The notes under the pieces were generated by a model, which saw nothing but the letters and a program-made list of their open reading frames with translations, searched no databases and was not told the DNA's origin. The position numbers and the translations under genes are program-made. Positions 1 to 6,899 of a stretch of 21,232 nucleotides of DNA are shown in pieces; position 1 is the stretch's first letter, and each line of letters opens with the position of its first letter. Origin of the DNA: W0P28-013 sp963621145 (lineage in GTDB: Bacteria; Bacteroidota; Bacteroidia; Bacteroidales; Paludibacteraceae); assembly GCA_963621145.1 (NCBI GenBank), contig CAVFDI010000033.1:1-21232 (forward strand), read 5' to 3'.

Positions 1-281
1 TTACCTTCAAATCTGGTACTGCAGCATTTACAAACAACGAATATACTACCGCACAGTGGCAGCAGATGGAATCTGCAGGCGCAGTGTTTTTGCCTGCTGC
101 GGGCAGCCGCGGTGGGACGACGGTGGGCGATGTTCAGTCGCGCGGCTGCTATTGGTCAAGTTCGGTGTACGACACGAGCTACGCGTACTTCCTCCTCTTC
201 GACGATAGTAGCCTCAATCCGCAGGGCCGCTACAATCGTTACGGCGGGCGCAGTGTGCGTTTAGTCCAAGATGCGGAGTAA
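1..281 (+). CDS. Fibrobacter succinogenes major paralogous domain-like protein, C-terminal fragment (5' end outside window)
   Basis: The reading frame is open from base 3 to the TAA at 279-281, so this is the last ~92 residues of a longer protein cut by the window edge; the internal ATG at 66 is not the real start. What is visible is the typical end of a Fib_succ_major (TIGR02145-like) domain: a W-x-x-M segment, then AGAVFLPAAGSRGG, a glycine-rich stretch, GCYWSSS, aromatic-rich strands and the terminal GRSVRLVQDAE. These domains are common in surface or secreted proteins of Bacteroidota and Fibrobacterota and resemble a C-type-lectin-like fold; the function of this protein cannot be read from the fragment. 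The following gene is 316 bp away behind its own promoter, so the two are probably not co-transcribed. Confidence 0.75.
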   Translation, partial: TFKSGTAAFTNNEYTTAQWQQMESAGAVFLPAAGSRGGTTVGDVQSRGCYWSSSVYDTSYAYFLLFDDSSLNPQGRYNRYGGRSVRLVQDAE

Positions 282-289
282 AGGGTGAA

Positions 290-310
290 AGTTTATAGTT
301 TATAGGTTAT
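290..310. repeat. 7-bp tandem repeat, 3 copies
   Basis: Three head-to-tail heptamers (agtttat, agtttat, aggttat) start nine bases after the stop codon of the fragment at the left edge. One of several arrays in this window with a 7- or 8-bp period. Confidence 0.7.
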
Positions 311-341
311 AGAAGGGTAATTGAAACCCAGTGCAAAATAT

Positions 342-369
342 GTAGGGACGTGGCATGCCGCGTCCCTAC
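342..369. repeat. REP-like palindrome with GTAG/CTAC ends
   Basis: A 28-bp near-perfect palindrome. The arms GTAGGGACG (342-350) and CGTCCCTAC (361-369) are exact inverted repeats and flank GGCATGCC (352-359), itself palindromic; the only imperfect position is a T/G pair (351/360), which would wobble in RNA or single-stranded DNA. A GTAG tetranucleotide next to a GC-rich hairpin is the signature of REP elements mobilised by REP-associated tyrosine transposases (RAYTs). No transposase is present here, so this would be a non-autonomous copy. It could also act as a transcription barrier between the two flanking genes. Confidence 0.65.
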
Positions 370-394
370 TGTTGTTTATAGTATGCAGTGCCGC

Positions 395-429
395 GTCTTT
401 TGTCTTTTGTCTTTTGTCTTTTGTCTTTA
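395..429. repeat. 7-bp tandem repeat, 5 copies
   Basis: Four exact copies of gtctttt (395-422) followed by a fifth with one change (gtcttta, 423-429). It lies just upstream of the gpmI promoter. The unit length is not a multiple of three and no gene covers it. Confidence 0.85.
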
Positions 430-451
430 TTCTTTGCTCATTTTTTGCCTC

Positions 452-482
452 TTGCTACTAACGAAAAAAAATCGTATCTTTG
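452..482 (+). promoter_or_regulatory. gpmI promoter (Bacteroidota sigma-ABfr type)
   Basis: TTG at 452-454, a 20-bp spacer, then TATCTTTG at 475-482 matches the Bacteroidota consensus TTTG-N19-21-TAnnTTTG. Transcription would start near 489, giving a leader of about 110 nt before the gpmI ATG. The box continues as TTTGCAAG, an extension also seen at 4359 and 4459. Confidence 0.7.
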
Positions 483-597
483 CAAGTTATATGCACAGTT
501 GGCTGTTGGCACTGTTTTTGAATAGTATTTTAGCGTCATTTTATGTGCAATAAAATCAGTAACTTGTTGAATATAAAACAATTAAAATCATAAAATC

Positions 598-2130
598 ATG
601 ACAAATCAGAAAGCAATTTTGATGATTCTCGACGGTTGGGGCATTGGCGATGGTAAAAAAGACGATGTCATCAGCCAAATGCCAACCCCATACTGGGATC
701 GCTTGAATGCCATCTATCCGCACTCGCAACTGCAGGCCTCGGGCGAAAATGTAGGCTTGCCCGATGGGCAGATGGGCAACTCCGAAGTCGGTCACCTCAA
801 CATTGGCGCAGGGCGCATTGTCTATCAGGATTTGGTGAAAATAAACCGTGCTTGCCGCGACAATTCTATCATGAAAAATCCCGAAATTGTGCGCGCATTC
901 GACTATGCTGCCAAACACAATGTGAAAATTCACTTCATGGGATTGGTTTCCGATGGCGGCGTGCATAGTTCGTTCGAGCATCTGCTGAAACTGACCGAGA
1001 TTGCCCACGAATACGGCATCGAAAAGGCGTTTGTGCATTGCTTTATGGATGGTCGCGACACCGATCCGCACTCGGGACGCGGTTTCATCGAAGATTTGGA
1101 GAAACATCTTGCCACAACGGGCGGAAAGATTGCCTCGATTGTCGGTCGCTACTACGCCATGGATCGCGACAAACGCTGGAATCGCGTGAAAGAGGCTTAC
1201 GATCTGCTGGTGTCGGGCGCGGGCGAAAAAGCCATCGATATGTCGGCTGCCGTGCAAAAATCGTACGACGAGGGCGTAACCGACGAATTCATCAAACCAA
1301 TAGTTCATGTCGACGAGGCTGGAAAACCGCTGGCGTTGGTCGAGGCTGACGATGTGGTCATCTTCTTCAACTACCGCAACGACCGCGCCAAAGAGTTGAC
1401 CATTGCTCTGACGCAAAAAGATATGCCCGAAGAGGGAATGCACACGCTGCCGCTGCACTATTTCTGCATGACGCCTTACGACGCATCGTTCACGGGCGTG
1501 CATATTCTGTTCGACAAAGAAAATGTGGTGGATACGCTTGGCGAAACACTGTCGAAAAACGGCAAACTGCAACTCCACATTGCCGAAACTGAGAAATATG
1601 CGCACGTCACATTCTTCTTCAACGGCGGTCGCGAGCAGCCGTTCGAGGGCGAAGATCGCATTCTTATTCCGTCGCCAAAAGTTGCAACCTACGATTTGAA
1701 GCCCGAAATGAGTGCTTACGAAGTGGCTGAAGCATTGAACAACGAACTCGACAAACAGAAATTCGATTTTGTGGTCATCAATTTTGCCAATGGCGATATG
1801 GTGGGTCACACGGGTGTGTACGAAGCCATCGAAAAAGCCGTTGTAACCATCGATCGCTGTGTTGAGAGTGTGGTTGAAACAGCCAAACGTAATGGCTACG
1901 AACTCATCATCATAGCCGACCATGGCAACTGCGACCATGCGTTGAATGCCGATGGCACGCCAAACACAGCGCACTCGCTCAATCCTGTGCCGTTTGTTTA
2001 TGTTACTGAAAAACAGAATGTTACGGTCGAAAATGGTATCTTGGCCGATGTCGCTCCGAGCATTCTGCACATCATGGGCATTGCGCAACCAGCCGACATG
2101 ACGGGAAAATGCCTTATACAAGAGAAATAA
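598..2130 (+). CDS. gpmI: 2,3-bisphosphoglycerate-independent phosphoglycerate mutase
   Basis: Cytosolic glycolytic enzyme interconverting 3-phosphoglycerate and 2-phosphoglycerate through a phosphoserine intermediate, dependent on two divalent metals (usually Mn2+). The 510 residues match the family's usual length. Alkaline-phosphatase-fold metal ligands are visible at D12 (LDGWG) and S62 (GNSEVGH, the catalytic nucleophile), and towards the C-terminus at D400 and H404 (NGDMVGHTG) and D441-H442 (ADHGNCDH). Substrate-binding segments include DGRDTDPHSG, GRYYAMDRDKRW and NYRNDRAKE. The start at 598 is the first ATG of the frame, and MTNQKAILMILDGWG is a typical N-terminus. The gene has its own promoter and appears monocistronic, followed by an AATT octamer array that overlaps its stop codon. 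Confidence 0.97.
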   Translation: MTNQKAILMILDGWGIGDGKKDDVISQMPTPYWDRLNAIYPHSQLQASGENVGLPDGQMGNSEVGHLNIGAGRIVYQDLVKINRACRDNSIMKNPEIVRAFDYAAKHNVKIHFMGLVSDGGVHSSFEHLLKLTEIAHEYGIEKAFVHCFMDGRDTDPHSGRGFIEDLEKHLATTGGKIASIVGRYYAMDRDKRWNRVKEAYDLLVSGAGEKAIDMSAAVQKSYDEGVTDEFIKPIVHVDEAGKPLALVEADDVVIFFNYRNDRAKELTIALTQKDMPEEGMHTLPLHYFCMTPYDASFTGVHILFDKENVVDTLGETLSKNGKLQLHIAETEKYAHVTFFFNGGREQPFEGEDRILIPSPKVATYDLKPEMSAYEVAEALNNELDKQKFDFVVINFANGDMVGHTGVYEAIEKAVVTIDRCVESVVETAKRNGYELIIIADHGNCDHALNADGTPNTAHSLNPVPFVYVTEKQNVTVENGILADVAPSILHIMGIAQPADMTGKCLIQEK

Positions 2131-2166
2131 TTTTTTAATTGCTTAATTTTCAATTACTTAATTATT
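2129..2166. repeat. AATT octamer array after gpmI
   Basis: AATT recurs at 2129, 2137, 2145, 2152 and 2160 (steps 8, 8, 7, 8), beginning inside the gpmI stop codon. A near-identical element with exactly the same spacing starts at 4267, at the stop codon of the next gene. It is not a conventional GC-rich terminator, though the self-complementary AT units could pair. Confidence 0.65.
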
Positions 2167-2283
2167 TGAGAATTCGCAGTTCGATATGATTATCTTCCAA
2201 ATTTGAAATCTGAATTTTTGCGATAAGCGAGCGCAAAGCCAAACTTGTTTGTTTTGCCGAGCGGAGCAAAAATCAGTTTAATC

Positions 2284-2318
2284 TGAAATCTGAAATTTGA
2301 AATCTGAAATTTGAAATC
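2284..2318. repeat. 7-bp tandem repeat, 5 copies (tgaaatc/tgaaatt)
   Basis: Five perfectly phased heptamers alternate tgaaatc and tgaaatt and end six bases before the ATG at 2324. A related piece (tttgaaatctgaattt) occurs near 2203. Any Shine-Dalgarno or leader function for the foldase gene would lie within this array; no TAnnTTTG promoter box is evident in the 193-bp gap. Confidence 0.85.
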
Positions 2319-2323
2319 TTTCT

Positions 2324-4267
2324 ATGAAATCGATAAAAACCTTTGCAGCCTTTGCATTTATGCTGATGAGCGTGCCAATGGTGGCCACCGACGAGGTGCT
2401 GATGACTATTGGCGAAACTGAAATAACGCGCGACGAATTTGAGTACATCTACAACAAAAACAACGCCAACAACACCATCGACAAAAAATCGTTGACGGAG
2501 TATTTGGAGTTGTTCGAGAATTTCAAGCTGAAGGTGATAGAAGCCGAGCAGCGCGGAATGGACACGGTGCCAGGTTTTGTAAACGAATTAGACGGCTATC
2601 GCAGTCAGTTGGCCAAGCCGTACCTCACCGATCTGTCGATGGAGGAGACGCTGTGCCAAGAGGCTTACGACCATCTGAAACAGGACATCGAAGTGAGTCA
2701 TGTGCTGCTGCGTTTGCCGCAAAATGCTACGCCTGCCGACACGCTTGCTGTCTTTCAGAAGGCTCTGAAGGCGCACGACCGTTTGGTTGCTGGCGAAGAT
2801 TTTGGCACTGTAGCCGACGAACTTTCGGACGATGCTTCGGTGAAAAATAATCACGGCTATCTCGGCTTTTTCACGGGCGGCATGTTGGTCTATCCTTTCG
2901 AAAAAGCCATGTTCTCGTTGGCCGATGGCGAGGTGTCGATGCCCGTTCGCACTTTCTACGGCTACCATGTGGTGAAGGTTCTTAGTCATCGCCCAGCCGT
3001 GGGGCAGGTGAATGTGTCGCACATCATGAAAATGGTGAAACGCGATGCCACCGAAGCCGATTGGCAAGCTGCCTACGATGCCATTTTGGCGGCGGCTGAA
3101 CGTGTGAAAAATGGCGAAGATTTTGCCACTGTTGCGCAAGAGGTCTCCGACGATCGCGGCACTGCAGCGCGTGGCGGCGAACTGCCTTGGTTTGGCGTTT
3201 CGCGCATGGTGCCAGAATTCGAAAAAGCAGCCTTTGCTCTGCAAAACGAAGGCGAACTGAGCGAGCCTGTGCGTACGCAATATGGTTGGCACATTTTGCG
3301 TCTGAATGGCAAACGCGGATTGGAACCATACGATCAAAAACGCCCAGAACTGTTGCGCCAAATGCAGCGCGACGATCGCGCGCAACTCGGTCGCACTGCG
3401 CTTTCCGAAAAACTGAAACGGGAGTACAATTATCAGGAAAAAGCGGGCGCAATGGACGGCGTAGTGGCATTTATGAAGTCGCACCCGACCATCGATTCGC
3501 TATATTTCGAAGATTTGGAAACACTCACCGACACGCTCGCAACCTTTGCCGATGTTGTGATATTGCAACGCGATTTGGCGTTTGTGGTTGGCATAATGAG
3601 CAACGATGGCGAGTCGTCGCTGGCCAATTTCGACGAAAAAATGCGCAATTTTGTTGTTGAGCAGGTGCTTGGCTACGAAGATTCGCAGTTGGAGGACAAA
3701 TATCCCGAATTCCGCTATCTGATGCAGGAATACCACGATGGCATTTTGCTGTTCGACATCAGCAACGCCGAGGTGTGGGACAAAGCCGCCAAAGATACCG
3801 AGGGACTCGAGGCTTATTTTGCCGACAATCGCAGCAACTACGCTTGGGACGAGGTGCATTACAAAGGTCGCATTGTCTATTGCAAAGACGCCGCTACCGC
3901 CAAAAGCGTGAAAAAAATGCTTGCTAAACTGCCGTCGGATTCGGTGAATTCGTACCTGAACACACGCGTGAACAACGACAGCGTAACCTTTGTGAAAACC
4001 GTTACGGGACTTTGGAAACGTGGCGACAATCCGTTGATCGACAAACTCGTTTTCAAGGATAAAAAAGCGGAAGTTGTGGAAAATTCGGAGTTCCCCGAAG
4101 TGTTTGTGGTTGGCAAAAAACTGAAGAAAGGTCCAGAAACCTTCACCGATGTGCGTGGCGCTGTTACTGCCGACTATCAAAACGAACTCGAACGCCGCTG
4201 GATTGAGAATTTGCGCGCTAAATACCCAATTGTGGTGAACGAAGAAGTTCTGAAAACGATGGAGTGA
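2324..4267 (+). CDS. Periplasmic peptidyl-prolyl isomerase with two parvulin (PpiC/SurA-type) domains
   Basis: Probable envelope foldase that chaperones outer-membrane or secreted proteins. Residues 1 to about 22 form a signal peptide (Lys, hydrophobic core, ending near MVATDE). Residues about 23-118 resemble the helical SurA N-terminal chaperone module. Two parvulin rotamase domains follow: about 120-225 (VSHVLLRLP, HGYLGFFTGG, FYGYHVVKV) and about 226-336 (VSHIMKMV, RGGELPWFG, QYGWHILRL). The remaining ~300 residues match no domain I recognise; long C-terminal extensions are common in Bacteroidota PPIases. The catalytic pattern looks intact in both rotamase domains. The gene is separated by 372 bp from two further SurA-like genes but clearly belongs to the same functional block. 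Confidence 0.88.
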   Translation: MKSIKTFAAFAFMLMSVPMVATDEVLMTIGETEITRDEFEYIYNKNNANNTIDKKSLTEYLELFENFKLKVIEAEQRGMDTVPGFVNELDGYRSQLAKPYLTDLSMEETLCQEAYDHLKQDIEVSHVLLRLPQNATPADTLAVFQKALKAHDRLVAGEDFGTVADELSDDASVKNNHGYLGFFTGGMLVYPFEKAMFSLADGEVSMPVRTFYGYHVVKVLSHRPAVGQVNVSHIMKMVKRDATEADWQAAYDAILAAAERVKNGEDFATVAQEVSDDRGTAARGGELPWFGVSRMVPEFEKAAFALQNEGELSEPVRTQYGWHILRLNGKRGLEPYDQKRPELLRQMQRDDRAQLGRTALSEKLKREYNYQEKAGAMDGVVAFMKSHPTIDSLYFEDLETLTDTLATFADVVILQRDLAFVVGIMSNDGESSLANFDEKMRNFVVEQVLGYEDSQLEDKYPEFRYLMQEYHDGILLFDISNAEVWDKAAKDTEGLEAYFADNRSNYAWDEVHYKGRIVYCKDAATAKSVKKMLAKLPSDSVNSYLNTRVNNDSVTFVKTVTGLWKRGDNPLIDKLVFKDKKAEVVENSEFPEVFVVGKKLKKGPETFTDVRGAVTADYQNELERRWIENLRAKYPIVVNEEVLKTME

Positions 4268-4303
4268 ATTATTTAATTGTCTAATTTTCAATTATTTAAT
4301 TAA
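4267..4303. repeat. AATT octamer array after the two-domain PPIase
   Basis: AATT recurs at 4267, 4275, 4283, 4290 and 4298 (steps 8, 8, 7, 8), beginning at the last base of the TGA stop codon. Over about 36 positions it differs from the element at 2129 in only a handful of bases, so it is a dispersed repeat with a fixed position relative to stop codons. Confidence 0.65.
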
Positions 4304-4354
4304 AAAATTAGTCTCGCAAAATAATGTTGTTACGTTAGGGTAGGTCCTAAAAAT

Positions 4355-4362
4355 TACCTTTG
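4355..4362 (+). promoter_or_regulatory. Promoter-like -7 box (distal)
   Basis: TACCTTTG fits TAnnTTTG and continues as CAAG. No TTG sits at the expected 19-21 bp upstream (nearest at 4327-4329, 25-bp spacer), so it is weak on its own. It overlaps the right arm of a GGTA...TACC dyad, which would suit a repressor or activator site. Confidence 0.35.
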
Positions 4363-4433
4363 CAAGAATTTTTGAATTATAATCGAGCAGATTTTTGAAT
4401 AAAATAGGCTGCGTCTCAGCAATTAAAGTGAAC

Positions 4434-4462
4434 TTTGTTGCATTCGACTTGCACTATTTTTG
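4434..4462 (+). promoter_or_regulatory. Promoter candidate (proximal) for the envelope operon
   Basis: TTTG at 4434-4437, a 17-bp spacer (shorter than the usual 19-21) and TATTTTTG at 4455-4462. The surrounding sequence repeats the distal box: 18 bases from 4359 and from 4459 differ at one position. Transcription would start near 4470, about 170 nt before the ATG at 4640. Confidence 0.4.
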
Positions 4463-4598
4463 CAAGAGTTTTTGAAGGCGCAAGTGGCTTGAAACTGAAA
4501 AAAACTCGAAAAAGATGCCGATTAGAAACGAAATTTCGCAAAGAGCGATAAAAAAATCGCAGAAACATTTTTGAACCGACCAAAGAAAACATTAAACG

Positions 4599-4623
4599 CG
4601 TAGAATTTTTAGAGTCTACCTTA
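4599..4623. promoter_or_regulatory. GTAG...CTAC dyad (copy A), possible operator
   Basis: GCGTAGAATT at 4599-4608, then TTTAGAG and TCTACCTTA: five-base inverted arms GTAGA/TCTAC around a 10-base centre. A sequence differing at about three positions lies immediately upstream of the deacetylase gene on the minus strand (17749-17774). It ends 17 bases before the lipoprotein ATG. Confidence 0.45.
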
Positions 4624-4639
4624 AACTCATCAATTCAAA

Positions 4640-5536
4640 ATGAAACTCTGCCTTGTCATCGTTGCGTGTTGCCTGCTTTTCGTTTCGTGCCAAAAGAAAA
4701 AGCCCGAAGCCGATGCGTCGCGTCAGCCGCTTATCGAGGTCGAGGGGCAGTTTCTTTACGAAGATGCGCTGGCTAGTGTCGTTCAACCTGGACTTTCGCC
4801 CGAGGATAGTGCCGCGCTTGCCGACGCTTACATTCGCAATTGGGCGACCAATGTGTTGCTCTACGAAAATGCCAAACGCAATGTGGCAAACGAGGCCGAA
4901 ATCAATCAAATGGTGGAGGAATATCGCAAATCGCTCATTATCCACTATTATCAGCAAAACCTTGTGGCTCAGCGACTTGGTGATGTTTCGGACGACGAAG
5001 TGGCGGCATATTACGAAATGAACGCCGAACGTTTCCCTCTGAACGAAAACGTGCTGTGTGGCGTCTTTTTGAAAGTGCCAAACGGCGCACCAAAAATTGA
5101 CAAAGTGCGCAATGCCATTCGCAAACTCGACGATGATAAAGACATTCAACGGCTCGAAGAGTACAGCGTGCAACACGCCGCAAGTTACGACTATTTTGTC
5201 GACACATGGATTTTGATGAACGATCTGGCGAAAAAAATGCCGCTCGAAGGCGTCGATCAGCGCGCGCTGCTGTCGAACAATTCGTACTACGAGGTGGCGG
5301 ATTCTACCTACACCTACATGCTCAACATCACCGACCACAGGTTGGTTGGCTCGCCTGCGCCGCTCGAATTTGTGAAGGAGCGCATTCGCACGTTGCTCAA
5401 CAATCAGCGTCGGCAGGAATACATAAAACAGCTCGAACAGTCGCTCTACGACGATGCAGCGGCTAGCGGCGTGATAACTTTCTACTCGCCTGTGTTCAAC
5501 AATAAGAATTTAATCGACGATGAAACGAAGAATTAA
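4640..5536 (+). CDS. SurA-like lipoprotein without a rotamase domain
   Basis: A 298-residue predicted lipoprotein. The N-terminus MKLCLVIVACCLLFVSC has a short basic n-region, a hydrophobic core and a lipobox-like FVS-C with C17 as the acylated cysteine; KKK follows directly, without an obvious Bacteroidota surface-export (Asp/Glu-rich) signal, so retention on the periplasmic side is likely. The body resembles the helical SurA N- and C-terminal chaperone modules (DALASVV, VLLYENAKR..., SDDEVAAYYEMNAERF), but no PpiC catalytic block is visible. It overlaps surA by 17 nt, which implies translational coupling and a shared task: probably a membrane-anchored, non-catalytic partner in outer-membrane protein folding. 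The fold assignment is inference; the lipoprotein call and coupling are seen directly. Confidence 0.75.
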   Translation: MKLCLVIVACCLLFVSCQKKKPEADASRQPLIEVEGQFLYEDALASVVQPGLSPEDSAALADAYIRNWATNVLLYENAKRNVANEAEINQMVEEYRKSLIIHYYQQNLVAQRLGDVSDDEVAAYYEMNAERFPLNENVLCGVFLKVPNGAPKIDKVRNAIRKLDDDKDIQRLEEYSVQHAASYDYFVDTWILMNDLAKKMPLEGVDQRALLSNNSYYEVADSTYTYMLNITDHRLVGSPAPLEFVKERIRTLLNNQRRQEYIKQLEQSLYDDAAASGVITFYSPVFNNKNLIDDETKN

Positions 5537-6899
5537 AATCTCTGCCCTTGGCGCATTGCTCGGCTTTTCGGCATTGCTCTCGGCACAAACCAACATGATT
5601 GATGGTGTGGTTTGGGTTGTGGGCGACAATGCCATAATGCGCAGCGAAGTGGAAGAGCAGCGCATGCGGCTTCAGTACGAAGGCACGCGCTTGCAAGGTG
5701 ACCCATATTGCGTCATTCCTGAGCGATTGGCACTGCAAAAACTCTATCTGCATCAAGCTAAAATAGATAGCATTGTGGCGGGCGAATCGCAGGTGGAAAT
5801 GCAGGTGAACATGCGCATGGAGCAGTTCTTGCGCGAAATCGGATCGAAAGAAAAACTCGAAGAATACTTCAAAAAAACAACTTCCGAAATAAAAGAGGAG
5901 ATGCGCCAAGCCATTGCCGACCAGATGACCATTCAGATGGCGCAGCAAAAACTCACGGGCGACATTAAACTGACGCCAGCCGAGGTGCGCGAATTCTACG
6001 AAGCGTTGCCCGACGACAGCGTGCCAGTAGTCCCAGCCATGGTCGAGGTGCAGATTATCACACTCGAGCCGCCAATTCCTGCCGAAGATGTCGAAGCCAC
6101 CAAAGCACGCTTGCGCGAATATGCCGACCGTGTGAACAATGGCACTGCCGATTTCTCGATGTTGGCGCGCCTCTATTCCGACGACCAAGGCACTGCCATG
6201 AAAGGCGGTGAACTTGGATTTTTTGGCCGAGGAACCATGGTGCAGGAGTTTACAAATGCCGCCTTCGCTCTGACTGAACCAGGGCAGGTTTCGCGCGTTT
6301 TTCAGACTGAATTTGGCTACCACATTGTGCAACTCATCGAGAAGCGTGGCGACCGCATCAACTGCCGACACATTTTGCTGCGCCCGCGCGTTTCGACCGC
6401 CATCAAAGAGAAAACTTTTTTGAAACTCGATAGCCTTGCAGCCGACATTCGCGCAGGAAAATTGACTTTCGAAGAGGCTGCACTCAGTTTTTCGTCCGAC
6501 AAAAATACCCGCATGAATGGCGGCGTGATGACCAACGAAAACACCAGCGCATCGAAATTTGAGTACCAAGATTTGCCGCAAGAGGTGGCAAAAGTGGTCT
6601 ACAACATGGGTGTGGGCGAAATATCGCAACCTTTTGCCATGATGGACAAGTCGCTCGGACGCGAAGTCTACGCCATCGTGCGGCTGAAACAGAAAACAGC
6701 CAACCACAAAGCCAACCTCACCGACGACTATCAACTGCTGAAACAGAGTTGCGAAGCCGCCAAACAACAGGAGATTTTGAAGGCGTGGGTCGAACAAAAA
6801 ATCAAAGAGACCTACATCTACATCGATCCCGATTGGCGCAACTGCGATTTTGAACACAAAGGTTGGATTAAAAACGAAAAGAAGAAGATTGCTCGCTAA
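5520..6899 (+). CDS. surA: SurA-type periplasmic chaperone / peptidyl-prolyl isomerase
   Basis: A 459-residue periplasmic chaperone for outer-membrane beta-barrel proteins. A signal peptide covers residues 1-23 (KRR, hydrophobic, ending SAQ). The SurA N-terminal module opens with IDGVVWVVGDNAIMRSEV, a classic SurA start, and runs to about residue 165. Parvulin domain 1 (about 172-277) has the first catalytic-strand histidine replaced (VEVQIITLEP) but keeps KGGELGFFGRGTM and FGYHIVQL; parvulin domain 2 (about 278-395) keeps the His strand (CRHILLRP) and NGGVM. A C-terminal helix (about 400-450) completes the chaperone module. It sits between the SurA-like lipoprotein (17-nt overlap) and the LptA-like gene (50-nt overlap), so it should be co-translated with both. 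Confidence 0.9.
   Translation: MKRRIKISALGALLGFSALLSAQTNMIDGVVWVVGDNAIMRSEVEEQRMRLQYEGTRLQGDPYCVIPERLALQKLYLHQAKIDSIVAGESQVEMQVNMRMEQFLREIGSKEKLEEYFKKTTSEIKEEMRQAIADQMTIQMAQQKLTGDIKLTPAEVREFYEALPDDSVPVVPAMVEVQIITLEPPIPAEDVEATKARLREYADRVNNGTADFSMLARLYSDDQGTAMKGGELGFFGRGTMVQEFTNAAFALTEPGQVSRVFQTEFGYHIVQLIEKRGDRINCRHILLRPRVSTAIKEKTFLKLDSLAADIRAGKLTFEEAALSFSSDKNTRMNGGVMTNENTSASKFEYQDLPQEVAKVVYNMGVGEISQPFAMMDKSLGREVYAIVRLKQKTANHKANLTDDYQLLKQSCEAAKQQEILKAWVEQKIKETYIYIDPDWRNCDFEHKGWIKNEKKKIAR

Larger units (their letters stand above)
282..597. other. Intergenic region upstream of gpmI (316 bp)
   Basis: No convincing gene. In order it holds three copies of a 7-bp unit (290-310), a GTAG-ended palindrome (342-369), a short echo of that palindrome (TGCCGCGTC at 389-397), five copies of a second 7-bp unit (395-429), the gpmI promoter (452-482) and an A/T-rich leader of about 110 nt. 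A 67-codon ORF across 350-553 is low-complexity and runs through all these elements, so I do not call it. Confidence 0.7.
4268..4639. other. AT-rich intergenic region upstream of the envelope-assembly operon (372 bp)
   Basis: No ORF worth calling. It holds the AATT octamer array, a GGTA...TACC dyad (4340-4359), two promoter-like -7 boxes exactly 100 bp apart (4355 and 4455), a small hairpin with GCGAT/ATCGC arms (4545-4560) and a GTAG...CTAC dyad (about 4599-4620) shortly before the lipoprotein start. This is the most likely control region for the eight-gene run 4640-13481. Confidence 0.6.

Noticed and set aside
290..429. Short repeats considered as a CRISPR array
   Set aside because: Units are 7 bp, directly adjacent and without spacers; no cas gene is present.
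350..553. 67-codon plus-strand ORF upstream of gpmI
   Set aside because: It runs through the REP-like palindrome, the heptamer array and the promoter; the translation is low-complexity Leu/Phe/Cys.
556..2121. 521-codon minus-strand ORF opposite gpmI, and similar long antisense ORFs at 5496-6998, 9370-10905, 14124-14942 and 17940-18809
   Set aside because: Each is exactly codon-aligned with a well-identified gene on the other strand. The sense genes favour TTG/CTG/CTC and TCG over TTA, CTA and TCA, which removes antisense stop codons. The translations show no recognisable family.
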